Below, piece by piece: positions 9,286 through 17,358 of a stretch of DNA of 60,316 bases; the stretch's first letter is position 1, and every line of letters begins with the position of its first letter. The stretch comes from Streptomyces spongiae (GTDB lineage Bacteria; Actinomycetota; Actinomycetes; Streptomycetales; Streptomycetaceae): assembly GCF_009377185.1 (NCBI RefSeq), contig NZ_VJZC01000011.1:1-60316 (forward strand), written 5' to 3'. The notes beneath the pieces were generated by a model that was not told the origin of the DNA, made no database searches, and saw only the letters and a list, made by a program, of their open reading frames with translations. The position numbers were made by a program, and so were the translations under genes.

Positions 9286-10122
9286 TCACACCCGGCGAAG
9301 AGGGGCAATCCCGCCCTCGGGCGCCGGGATACCGAGGATCCGGTCCTGGAGGACGGGCAGTTCCCTCCTGAGCGTCGTCACCGCGTCCATGTCGATGTCG
9401 GCGGTGAGCACTTCCTCGTCGTGTCCGGCTTCGGCGAGCACCGCGCCCCAGGGGTCGACGATCAGACTGCCGCCGGCCTGGTGCATGTCGGCGTGGGTGC
9501 CCGCCGAGCAGCACGCGAGGACGACCGCCTGTTCCTCCACGGCACGTGCGCGGCAGAGGATGCGCCACTGCTCGCGGCGCGTGGCCGGCCATGCCGAGGG
9601 GATGACGAGGATCTGTGTCCCCACCTCGACCAGGGCACGGAACAGCTCGGGGAAGCGCAGGTCGTAGCAGGTGGCCAGGCCGAGGTCGCCGAATTCGGTG
9701 GTGAGCGTCACGACGTCCCGGCCCGCGGCCATCCATACGGCTTCACCGGTGTCGAAGCCGTAGCGGTGGATCTTGCGGTACGTGCGGCGCAGGGCGCCCG
9801 TCCGGTCGAAGAGCAGTGCGGTGTTGTAGAGCGAACCGTCGTCAGCGCGCTCCACCACGGTCCCGGCGTGCAGCCACACCCCCGCGGACCCGGCCGCGGT
9901 GGACATGGCCCGCACGGTGGGACTGTCCACGGCCGCCGGACCGTCCACGGTCTCCGCTCCCGCCTGCCACGCGTCGTAGGCCCACGCGCCGGTCGTCCAC
10001 AGTTCCGGCAGCACCACGAGGTCGTCACCGGCCCGGGCGCGGACCAACTCGGCGGCGTGTGCCCTGCGTTCGTCGGGCGATCCCGGGTCCGAGACCTCGA
10101 GCTGGATCAGCGAGGCGCGCAT
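9286..10122 (-). CDS. Nitrilase-superfamily carbon-nitrogen hydrolase
   Basis: A 278-residue hydrolase with the full Glu-Lys-Cys triad of the nitrilase superfamily: E40 in VLPELW, K117 in RTYRKIHRYGF and C152 in GLATCYDLRFPE. The KIHRYGF and CYDLRFPELFR stretches resemble the Nit2/omega-amidase and predicted amidohydrolase branch rather than true nitrilases. The likely reaction is hydrolysis of an amide to acid and ammonia; the substrate is unknown. The ATG at 10122 is preferred (GAAAGG 8 bases upstream) over a GTG at 10131. It ends just upstream of the guanidine-III riboswitch on the same strand, so read-through into gdx is possible and a link to guanidine-related nitrogen compounds is conceivable but unproven. 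Confidence 0.87.
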   Translation of the reverse strand: MRASLIQLEVSDPGSPDERRAHAAELVRARAGDDLVVLPELWTTGAWAYDAWQAGAETVDGPAAVDSPTVRAMSTAAGSAGVWLHAGTVVERADDGSLYNTALLFDRTGALRRTYRKIHRYGFDTGEAVWMAAGRDVVTLTTEFGDLGLATCYDLRFPELFRALVEVGTQILVIPSAWPATRREQWRILCRARAVEEQAVVLACCSAGTHADMHQAGGSLIVDPWGAVLAEAGHDEEVLTADIDMDAVTTLRRELPVLQDRILGIPAPEGGIAPLRRV

Positions 10123-10310
10123 GTCCTGCACCTTTCACCAGGCATCTCTCACCACACCGCTGGTACGTTCTCATTGTTCCCGCGCTTCCGCTCGGCCGCA
10201 TCTTTGGGCATGGGGGCCGCGAACGCACTCGGCGACATCGCCACCAGCGAGGTCCATGGTGAGTAACATCCGTCGCCAACAGCGCAGTCCTTCGGAGAAG
10301 GGGAACCGCC

Positions 10311-10991
10311 ATGACAGAAACGTCATTGGAGATCACTGACCTCAAGGCGCAGTACACCGCCCAGGTCGCCGCCGATCTCGAGCGCAACGACAAGGAGCAG
10401 GACCGGCTCCGGGGGGAGATCGAGGCCCTGCAAGGCCAACTCGAGGCGCTGCAACAGGACCACACCGTGCTGCTGGACATGCGGAAGGCACTCGGCGCCG
10501 CCACCCCCGCGTCAACCGCGTCAAAGCCTGCGCCCAGCGCCGAAGACGTCGTAACACCTTCCGTACCTCGCCAGAAGACCGCCGCCAAACCGAAGGCCGA
10601 CAAGAAGGCCCCCGCCAAGAAGGCCACTGCCAAGAAGACCACGGCCCCCCGAGGCAGCAAGACGGCCAAGGACAAGGCCAACGACAAAGCCAAGGACGCC
10701 TCCACGGCCACCGCCGCAGCCACGGAGGCAGCCAAGCCCACCCTCGTCGAGCTGATCCGCCGCCACCTCAACGAACAGAGCGAACCCCGCTCCGCCGCGG
10801 AGGTCGCCACCGCGCTCGGCCAGGCTCATCCTGACCGCCGTATCCAGACCACGGTCGTGCGCACCACCCTCGAGGGCCTGGTCGCCAAGAGCCGTGCGCA
10901 GCGCACCAAGCAGGGTTCCTCGGTCTTCTACACCGCTGCGGACACACGGGACGCACAGGACTCCACCCAGTCGGAGCCAACTGTCTCTTGA
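10311..10991 (+). CDS. Coiled-coil, H1-like tail and winged-helix protein
   Basis: A 226-residue protein of three parts. Residues about 8-60 form a Glu/Gln/Leu-rich coiled coil. Residues 75-135 are a Lys/Ala/Pro-rich tail with KKAPAKKATAKK, like histone H1 or the tail of Streptomyces HupS. Residues 140-210 form a winged helix (LVELIRRHLNE, then a recognition-helix-like segment and a wing ending in SVFYTA). The composition suggests a DNA-binding, possibly nucleoid-associated protein that self-associates through the coiled coil. No named family is recognised. A strong site GGAGAAGGGG precedes ATG 10311. It stands alone between a divergent nitrilase and the DUF4142 gene. Confidence 0.75.
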   Translation: MTETSLEITDLKAQYTAQVAADLERNDKEQDRLRGEIEALQGQLEALQQDHTVLLDMRKALGAATPASTASKPAPSAEDVVTPSVPRQKTAAKPKADKKAPAKKATAKKTTAPRGSKTAKDKANDKAKDASTATAAATEAAKPTLVELIRRHLNEQSEPRSAAEVATALGQAHPDRRIQTTVVRTTLEGLVAKSRAQRTKQGSSVFYTAADTRDAQDSTQSEPTVS

Positions 10992-11111
10992 CCGGCCCTT
11001 GAACATAACCGCGACCCCATCCGTACCTCTCCCTGCGTGCCGTGCCAGCCGCAACAGGTGTCCACTCCGACTGTCCTGGAGGAATCACTCTTCACCCAGC
11101 GGGAGAACCAC

Positions 11112-11816
11112 ATGCATGGGAACCGTCACGCGACACCCACGCGGGCATCAGCACGGACGATCGCGATCATCGCCGCCGTCTGCGCCGTCATCGCAGGCGC
11201 CGTCATCGCGATCAGGGTCGGCGGCGAAGCCTCAGCCAGCCCGACAGCAGCAGGCCAGCCTCAGCACGCCGGTGGACACACCGTCGGCGCAGGCGGCTCA
11301 GAGCTGGCCGGGAGCGCCCAGGAGGGAGACGTCCTGACCGTCACGGACGTCGACCGCGAGTTCCTGGTGAAGGTGCGGCAGGCCGGACTGTGGGAGATCC
11401 CCGCCGGCCGGCTCGCCCAGACCAACGCCTCCAGCGAGCAGGTCAAGCGCGCCGGGGACCATCTTCTCGACGGTCACAGCAAGCTCGACCAGCTCGTGCG
11501 TGAGGACGCCAGGATCCTGGATGTCGAGCTGCCCAACGAGGCCACCGAGGAACAGCAGGACTGGGTCGAGCAGTTGAAGAACGCCCAGGGGGAAGAGTTC
11601 GACAAGCTCTTCGCCAACGTCCTGCGCTCCTCGCACGGCAAGATCTTCGCCACGATCGCCGAGGTCCGTGCGTCCACCCAGAACGACCTCGTCCGGCGCC
11701 ACGCCCGCCAGGCCAACCAGACCGTCCTGGACCACATGGAGGTCCTGGAGGACACCGGCCTCGTCGACGCCGAGACCCTCGAGGAGGTCGAGGAAGCCGT
11801 CGCCCCCGCCAAGTAG
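11112..11816 (+). CDS. DUF4142-domain exported protein
   Basis: A 234-residue protein with an uncleaved or signal-type helix at about residues 14-36 (TIAIIAAVCAVIAGAVIAIR) and a DUF4142 four-helix, ferritin-like domain from about 75 to the end. Typical features are VTDVDREFLVKVRQAGLWE, VKRAGDHLLDGHSKLD and the C-terminal helix with HARQANQTVLDHM. DUF4142 proteins are exported and of unknown role. ATG 11112 is used because GCGGGAGAACC precedes it; an in-frame ATG at 11037 would put 25 non-membrane residues ahead of the signal helix. The gap of 120 bases from the preceding winged-helix gene does not settle whether they share a transcript. Confidence 0.85.
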   Translation: MHGNRHATPTRASARTIAIIAAVCAVIAGAVIAIRVGGEASASPTAAGQPQHAGGHTVGAGGSELAGSAQEGDVLTVTDVDREFLVKVRQAGLWEIPAGRLAQTNASSEQVKRAGDHLLDGHSKLDQLVREDARILDVELPNEATEEQQDWVEQLKNAQGEEFDKLFANVLRSSHGKIFATIAEVRASTQNDLVRRHARQANQTVLDHMEVLEDTGLVDAETLEEVEEAVAPAK

Positions 11817-12222
11817 GGGCCGTAACGGCCGACCGGTCCCTGTCGGCGCCCCAAGGACCCAGCCGCCGCCTCACCGGCGCGCTGGGACCGCCCCCGACTG
11901 CCTCGCCGAGCGATGCTCCAAGGAAACTCCTGGGAACTTCTCAGGAAATCCACTGCGAACGAGCAGAACCGCTGCGACCGCATTTTGCACTGTGCAATAA
12001 TCGGGTTCGGGGGGAGCCGAGCTGACGGTCGGCCGTTGCCTGGCGCCCAGGAGTGACACCGGCACGGTTACGCGGCAAGGGCGGCACGCCGACCGTCAGC
12101 AGGGTCCACCCACAGGTACAGACCAGTCACCCAATACACCTCTTTTACCCTTTGTGCCCCATTGGGGTTAGGTTGGTTGAGTAGAAGCTGGTGAACTTGC
12201 CCATGATCGCGAGGTGACTGCC
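11817..12222. other. Intergenic stretch without a convincing gene
   Basis: No reading frame here has codon bias or a ribosome-binding site. The stretch is more AT-rich than its surroundings (for example CATTTTGCACTGTGCAATAA near 11980-12000), as expected for promoter DNA. A short palindrome CCCCATTGGGG at about 12158-12168 lies 55 bases before the Asp23 gene and may be a regulatory site. No clear promoter boxes could be assigned. Confidence 0.4.
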
Positions 12223-12711
12223 ATGTCGGAGAGCACGGATCGCGGCGCCAAGACGCCGACGAGATCGCGGGACGGGAAGGGAACAACACTGCAGGGCCGC
12301 AAGGGCAGCGACGTTCCTCCGGGGATGCGCGGGGACGTCACTATCGCAGACAGGGTCGTAGCGAAGATCGCCGGCATGGCAGCCCGGGAGATCCCCGAGA
12401 TTCACAACCTCGGCGGAGGGATGGCCAGGGCGTTCGGAGCCATGCGAGAGCGCGTACCTGGTAGCGGCGGCGACATCACCCAGGGCGTGAGTGTGGAGGT
12501 CGGAGAGCGCCAGACGGCTGTGGACCTTGACGTGGTGGTCGAGTACGGCGCTTCCATCGCCGACATCACCAGGGACGCACGCGCCAACGTCGTCAACGCT
12601 GTGGAACGGATGACCGGCCTGGAAGTGGTGGAGGTGAACATCTCCGTCGACGATGTGCACCTGCCGGACGAGGAGGAAGAGCCCGAGCAGCGCGAGCGGC
12701 GCGTGGCCTGA
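12223..12711 (+). CDS. Asp23/Gls24 family envelope stress protein
   Basis: A 162-residue Asp23/Gls24 protein. After a charged, disordered N-terminus of about 38 residues, the domain starts at TIADRVVAKIAGMAAREIPE and continues through GVSVEVGERQTAVDLDVVVEYG to VEVNISVDDVHLP, the conserved pattern of the family. The acidic C-terminus has EEEEPEQ. Such proteins form membrane-associated scaffolds linked to cell-envelope stress; in actinobacteria their exact role is unclear. ATG 12223 has GAGGTG about 8 bases upstream, whereas the GTG at 12214 lies inside that site. No partner amaP-like or second Asp23 gene is adjacent. Confidence 0.9.
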   Translation: MSESTDRGAKTPTRSRDGKGTTLQGRKGSDVPPGMRGDVTIADRVVAKIAGMAAREIPEIHNLGGGMARAFGAMRERVPGSGGDITQGVSVEVGERQTAVDLDVVVEYGASIADITRDARANVVNAVERMTGLEVVEVNISVDDVHLPDEEEEPEQRERRVA

Positions 12712-12870
12712 TCCGGCCTCGTCGTGACGCGTCCGGCAATCGCCGTGGTCGACATGCCCTGACCCGTTTCAGGGCATCGTCGGCGTCAGCCTGTGCCGGC
12801 GGGTGGTGAACGCCCGCCCCCAGGCTCCTCACCCTCTCAGACCTCCCTCTCCTTCTCCCAGGAGATCGCC

Positions 12871-14256
12871 ATGGAGAGCGCAACTCTGGAAGCGATGCGA
12901 ACCGAACTGCGCGGGCCGGTCATCTGCGCGCAGGACGCCGAGTACACCCAGGCCCGCAAGGTCTACAACGCGATGATCGACAAGCATCCCGCCGCCCTCG
13001 TACCGTGCAGGGATGCCGGTGATGTCATGTCCGCGCTCGCCTTCATCCGCGACAACGGTCTGGAACTCGCCGTCCGGGGCGGCGGACACAGCGGGCCCGG
13101 CCTCTGCCTGGTGGACGACGGCGTCACCATCGACCTGTCACCGATGCGCTGGGTGCGTGTCGACCCCGCCGCGCGGACCGCCGAGGTCGGCGGTGGCAGT
13201 CACCTGGGCGACCTCGACCACGCCACCCACTCCTTCGGGCTGGCCACACCCACGGGCATCATCTCCATGACGGGCGTCGGGGGTCTGACCCTCGGCGGCG
13301 GCCACGGCTACCTCACCCGCAAGTACGGCCTGACCGTGGACAACCTGCTGGCAGCCGACGTCGTACTGGCCGACGGCAGCTTCGTCACAGCGAACGAGAC
13401 CGACCATCCGGACCTGTTCTGGGCCCTGCGTGGCGGCGGCGGCAACTTCGGCATCGTGACCTCCTTCACCTACCGCCTCCACCCGGTGGACACCGTCGGA
13501 GCAGGGATCACCGTCTGGCCGGTCGAGCGCACCCGCGAGGTGCTGGCGTGGTACCGCGACTTCCTCCCGCAGGCTCCCGAGGACGTCTATGGCTTCTTCA
13601 TGCTGTTCACCATCCCGCCCGGCCCACCGTTCCCCGAGGAACTCCACGGGCGGAAGAGCTGCGGCATCGTGTGGTGTCACACGGGCGACCTGAACCGCCT
13701 CGACGAGACTCTCGCGGTGGTGCACGAACCCGGGCCGCCGGCTTTCCACTTCGCGACGCCGATGCCGTACCCCGCCCTCCAGGGCATGTTCGACGACCTG
13801 ATCCCCACCGGGTACCAGTGGTACTGGCGCGGCGACTTCTTCGACCGCGTCCACGACGCCGCTCTGGACGTGCACCTCGAGTACGGCGAGAACCTCCCCA
13901 CTCCGCTCTCGCTGATGCACCTCTACCCGGTCGACGCGGCCGCCCACCGGGTGGGCCGCGACGACACGGCGTGGAGCTACCGGGACGCCGTCTGGTCCGG
14001 CGTCTTCGCCGGTGTCGACCCCGACCCGGCCAACGCCGACTCCATCAAGCAGTGGTGCGTCGAATACTGGGACAGCATGCACCCGTACTCCATGGGCGGC
14101 GCGTATGTGAACTTCATGGGCGAGGGCGAGGGCCAGGAGCGCGTCCGGGCCACCTACGGCGACCACTACGACCGGCTCGCGCAGGTGAAGCGGACGTACG
14201 ACCCGTACAACCTCTTCCACGCCAACCAGAACATCAGCCCGACCCAACAGCGCTGA
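12871..14256 (+). CDS. FAD-linked BBE-type oxidoreductase
   Basis: A 461-residue flavoprotein of the berberine-bridge-enzyme-like group. The PCMH-type FAD domain contains VRGGGHSGPG with H73 as the probable covalent flavin anchor, and GVGGLTLGGGHGYLTRKYGL. The C-terminal BBE segment is RTYDPYNLFHANQNI. I do not see the usual second-anchor cysteine near residue 135 (ISMTGVGG has Thr there), so the flavin is probably held by one covalent bond. Members oxidise sugars, alkaloids or polyketides with oxygen as acceptor; the substrate is not deducible. CAGGAG precedes ATG 12871. No signal peptide. A strong bidirectional terminator follows at 14273. Confidence 0.88.
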   Translation: MESATLEAMRTELRGPVICAQDAEYTQARKVYNAMIDKHPAALVPCRDAGDVMSALAFIRDNGLELAVRGGGHSGPGLCLVDDGVTIDLSPMRWVRVDPAARTAEVGGGSHLGDLDHATHSFGLATPTGIISMTGVGGLTLGGGHGYLTRKYGLTVDNLLAADVVLADGSFVTANETDHPDLFWALRGGGGNFGIVTSFTYRLHPVDTVGAGITVWPVERTREVLAWYRDFLPQAPEDVYGFFMLFTIPPGPPFPEELHGRKSCGIVWCHTGDLNRLDETLAVVHEPGPPAFHFATPMPYPALQGMFDDLIPTGYQWYWRGDFFDRVHDAALDVHLEYGENLPTPLSLMHLYPVDAAAHRVGRDDTAWSYRDAVWSGVFAGVDPDPANADSIKQWCVEYWDSMHPYSMGGAYVNFMGEGEGQERVRATYGDHYDRLAQVKRTYDPYNLFHANQNISPTQQR

Positions 14257-14272
14257 CGGCATGAAGACGGTA

Positions 14273-14305
14273 TGAACCCCTGCGGCTCCAGGCCGCAGGG
14301 GTTCA
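14273..14305. terminator. Bidirectional terminator
   Basis: Perfect 14-base arms (TGAACCCCTGCGGC at 14273-14286, complement at 14292-14305) around TCCAG, between convergent genes ending at 14256 and 14321. Confidence 0.85.
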
Positions 14306-14320
14306 TGGGGTCACTTGGGG

Positions 14321-15127
14321 TCAGCCGTGATGATGCTCGGGTTTGCCCAGGTCTCCGGTCTCCATGTACGGCTCCTCCTGCGCCTCCAACTGCACGCGAA
14401 ACCCGTGGAAGCCGCTCGGCGGTGCGATGGAGAACGCCCCGTCAGCGGTCTCCGGGGGAACCACCCGCTGGTCCGGTCCGTCGGTCCGCCCGAGAACGCG
14501 GACCCGTTCGGCCACGGCGAAGCGCTCCGCGAAGAACTTCTCGAGGGTGGCTTCGTCGTCGGGCAGCCGTTCTCCGAGCAGGTTGGTGGCTGTGCCGGGG
14601 ACCGCTCGGACCGTGAGCAGTTGGTCGAAGTCCGGCGCCGCGGTGATCGCATGAGCGAGGTGCAGCCGGCCTCCGCGGCCGAAGCAGAGGTAGGCGAGCT
14701 CGCCGTCCTCCTGGTGCTCCGCGTGCACATCGAGCTCCGCGAAGTGCACGACGCTCTCGACGGCCACGACGGTGCGCGCGGCCAGCGGCGGGTGGTGTCT
14801 GCCCTTCCGCTCGAAGTGCCCGCAGACGATCTTGCCCCTCATCGACGTGCGCCGCGGACCGGAACCGAGTGGATCCAGCTCGCTCATCGGGAACCTCTCG
14901 GGAACGAACGTGTCGTACGGCTCTTCGGGCACGACATGTCGATGCGAGCGGATCGCCGAGCCGACCGTGTCGTCCAGGCTCACCTCCAGGATGACCTGGA
15001 AGTTGTGCGGGGACATGAACATCGGCAGGTGCGACATGTAGAAGACCTCTCCGCCGAGAAGCAGCATGCCGTGAGTGCCGAGAGTCGTGTCGTCGTGGTG
15101 GTCGTCATGTTCTTGGTGCATGTCCAT
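14321..15127 (-). CDS. Conserved hypothetical with His-rich ends
   Basis: A 268-residue protein I cannot assign to a named family. The N-terminus carries HQEHDDHHDD and the C-terminus ends KPEHHHG, and an internal stretch reads GTHGMLLLGGEVFYMSHLPM followed by MSPHNFQVI. The clustered histidines and acids suggest metal binding, but no catalytic motif is evident and there is no signal peptide. ATG 15127 is preceded by AAGGGGCAGCG. The codon bias is normal for the window, so it is a real gene. It is read in the same direction as the CAP-domain gene upstream (54-base gap) and may share its transcript. Confidence 0.7.
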   Translation of the reverse strand: MDMHQEHDDHHDDTTLGTHGMLLLGGEVFYMSHLPMFMSPHNFQVILEVSLDDTVGSAIRSHRHVVPEEPYDTFVPERFPMSELDPLGSGPRRTSMRGKIVCGHFERKGRHHPPLAARTVVAVESVVHFAELDVHAEHQEDGELAYLCFGRGGRLHLAHAITAAPDFDQLLTVRAVPGTATNLLGERLPDDEATLEKFFAERFAVAERVRVLGRTDGPDQRVVPPETADGAFSIAPPSGFHGFRVQLEAQEEPYMETGDLGKPEHHHG

Positions 15128-15181
15128 CGCTGCCCCTTGATCGGCGGTGATGCCCTGACTCCCTGATTCGGCTGGAGAAGC

Positions 15182-15808
15182 TCAGGCAGGCTGGCAGCTC
15201 CCGAACGTCACCACGTAGGTTCCGGCCCCGCTCGCGTTGGCGCCGGCCGGGTCGGCCGCGCCTCCCAGGGCCCAGCGCCCGATCTCCTTCAGCGACGGGT
15301 CAAGGACGATCTGGCGGTGCCCCCATGTACTGACGTTCACCCACCAGTTGACGGCTGCGCGTGGTGTGCCCGAGCCGCCCCACCCGGTGTAGGTGATCTC
15401 GCTGACCTTCCAGGACCGGGGGTTCGGGCAGTAGCCCGCGGCCTTGATACGGCTCTGCGGCGTCGAGCCCGTCTGTGGGTTCGTGTGCGAGTCCTTACCG
15501 GGCCCCCACCACTTCAGGCGCACCGCCTGGTCGGTGTGCTGGAACGCCGCGTTGGTCAGGTTCTGGTTGTACGTGAGCGGCGCCAGCCCGTGCCGTGCGC
15601 GCTCGGCGTTGATGAGACAGACCACGGCGTCCCGCGTCCCGACGGAGCCGGTGCCACCTCCCGGGCTCTGGTCGTAGAATGCCGCAGCGTCGGCGCATTC
15701 CGACCCGGCCGTGGCCCGCGACGCGGTAGCGGGCACGAGGGTGGCCGCAAGAACGCCGGCCGCAGCGAGAGTCAACGCGGTTCTGGTGTGTGAAGCGTGC
15801 CTTCTCAC
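15182..15808 (-). CDS. Secreted CAP (SCP/PR1) domain protein
   Basis: A 208-residue secreted protein. The start is taken as GTG 15808, which has GGAGGT 9 bases upstream and begins a proper signal peptide (VRRHASHTRTALTLAAAGVL, cleavage near TASRATA); the longer reading to 15880 would bury the signal. The CAP domain begins with VCLINAERARHGLAPL and includes LTNAAFQHTDQA and VNVSTWGHRQIVLDPSLKEIG, the family's two histidine-bearing motifs. Four cysteines could form two disulfides. Bacterial CAP proteins are extracellular and of unclear function. It is transcribed away from the MFS gene at 16016. Confidence 0.85.
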   Translation of the reverse strand: MRRHASHTRTALTLAAAGVLAATLVPATASRATAGSECADAAAFYDQSPGGGTGSVGTRDAVVCLINAERARHGLAPLTYNQNLTNAAFQHTDQAVRLKWWGPGKDSHTNPQTGSTPQSRIKAAGYCPNPRSWKVSEITYTGWGGSGTPRAAVNWWVNVSTWGHRQIVLDPSLKEIGRWALGGAADPAGANASGAGTYVVTFGSCQPA

Positions 15809-16003
15809 GGTAATTCGACCTCCCGCGAACAGATGGTTCAATGCGGTACGGAGAGGGCGACGCAGCGCTACGACACTCATCTCCTAGCCTGGCACCGGGC
15901 CTTCCGTGTCGCCACCGGGCAACCTTCGGGTGGACGAACGGCCATTCGTAGGGTCGCCGTACTCCTCGCGGGGCGTCGGTGGGCGGCCTCTCGGCCGCGG
16001 ACC

Positions 16004-16009
16004 TAGCTT
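16004..16009 (+). promoter_or_regulatory. -10 box of a probable leaderless promoter
   Basis: TAGCTT sits with only six bases between it and the ATG at 16016. That spacing puts the transcription start at or next to the start codon, and no ribosome-binding site is present, so the MFS message is probably leaderless. Confidence 0.5.
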
Positions 16010-16015
16010 CAGGTC

Positions 16016-17221
16016 ATGGCATCGACGAGTGACGGACCGGCGGCGGGAGCGGTCGGCCTGTCGGCCGGGCTGGTCGCCCTGGCGTGGCTGACTCAGTTCC
16101 TCGTGGGGACCGACCTGTTCGTGGTGGCGCCGTTGCTTCCGGCCATCGCCGCGTCGCTCGGTGTCTCCGCTGCCACCGCCGGCCTGCTGGTCACGGCTTT
16201 CTCCATCGCGTACGTGGTGGCCTCGCCCTTCGCCGGACGGCTCTCCGACCGCCGCGACCGTGCGGCCGTCCTGGTGGTTGCCCTGGTGCTGTTCTCGGTG
16301 GCCAATGCGGCCACCGCGTTGGCGCCGGACTTCGGCTGGCTGCTGCTGGCCCGTGTGGTGGCGGGGATCGCGGCCGCCGCCACCGGCCCCACCGTGTACG
16401 CGCTGGTCAGTTCCCGGGCACGGCCCCAGGCACGGGCCCAGGTGCTGGCCGTGGTGGGGGCGGGCCTGCTGACCGCCCTGTGGGTCGGCGCCCCCGCGGG
16501 GGCGCTTCTGGGACGGCACGTGGGCTGGCAGGCCACCTTCGTCATCCTCGCCGCGGGCACGCTCCTGCTGGCGTTGCCCAATGCGTTCGTCTGGCGTTCC
16601 GGACCGGGGGCCGCGAGAGACGTACGGACGAAGACCCCGGTGCGGGGCGGTCGAACAGGAGTCGGCCCCGCGGTGTCCTCCGTGGCAGTCACCGCCCTGT
16701 GGGCTTTCTCCGTCTACAGCCTCTATACCTTTCTGGGCGTCGCGCTGCACTCCGACGGCAGGGCGACCGCCGTGATGTGGCTGCTCGTGACCTATGGGGT
16801 CGGCGCCGTCATCGGCGGCCAGGTGGGGGGCATGTTCGCCGACCGGGTGGGCGCGGTACCGGTCACCAGGACAGCACTGGCGCTGACAGCCGTCCTGGAG
16901 GTCGCGGTGGCACTGGTCTACCCGGTCACCTGGGCACTGGCCTGCGCGCTGGCACTCTTCGCGCTGGCCGGGTACGCGTTCTTCCCTGCCCAGCAGCGCC
17001 ACCTGACCGACATGTTCCCCAAGCAGGCGACCGCGGTGCTGTCGTGGAACAACAGCGCGCTGTTCGTCGGTCTGTCCCTGGCGGGAGCCGTAGGGGGCCA
17101 TGTCGTGCACGGCCTCGGCTACCCGGCGCTGCTGTACATCGGCGCCGCCGCGGCCGTACCGGCGTGTCTGGTCGCGCGCGGGCGACCGCCCCGTACGCAC
17201 GGCCGGGAGCACGGGCTATAA
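16016..17221 (+). CDS. MFS transporter (DHA1-type)
   Basis: A 401-residue major facilitator with about 12 membrane helices. The loop between helices 2 and 3 carries the signature GRLSDRRDR, and FLVGTDLFVVAPLLPAIAAS in helix 1 is typical of the DHA1 drug/arabinose-efflux branch. The C-terminal half repeats the pattern with GGMFADRVGAV. Probable role is proton-driven export of a small molecule; the substrate is unknown. The start at 16016 is supported by the adjacent -10 box (leaderless). It is divergent from the CAP gene and stands alone. Confidence 0.88.
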   Translation: MASTSDGPAAGAVGLSAGLVALAWLTQFLVGTDLFVVAPLLPAIAASLGVSAATAGLLVTAFSIAYVVASPFAGRLSDRRDRAAVLVVALVLFSVANAATALAPDFGWLLLARVVAGIAAAATGPTVYALVSSRARPQARAQVLAVVGAGLLTALWVGAPAGALLGRHVGWQATFVILAAGTLLLALPNAFVWRSGPGAARDVRTKTPVRGGRTGVGPAVSSVAVTALWAFSVYSLYTFLGVALHSDGRATAVMWLLVTYGVGAVIGGQVGGMFADRVGAVPVTRTALALTAVLEVAVALVYPVTWALACALALFALAGYAFFPAQQRHLTDMFPKQATAVLSWNNSALFVGLSLAGAVGGHVVHGLGYPALLYIGAAAAVPACLVARGRPPRTHGREHGL

Positions 17222-17358
17222 CGGGTCGCCGCATGGACGCACCTGCGACTCCATTAAACTTTCACACTCCAAGCACAATTCGGCTGGGTTGGCGTACGCC
17301 TGCTCAACCCCAGCCGCAGCAACAGCACCGACAGCGGTGTGCGGAGGAGAACGTTTCG

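Noticed and set aside
15809..15880. Longer start for the CAP-domain protein
   Set aside because: It would place 24 residues ahead of the signal peptide, while GTG 15808 has a good ribosome-binding site.
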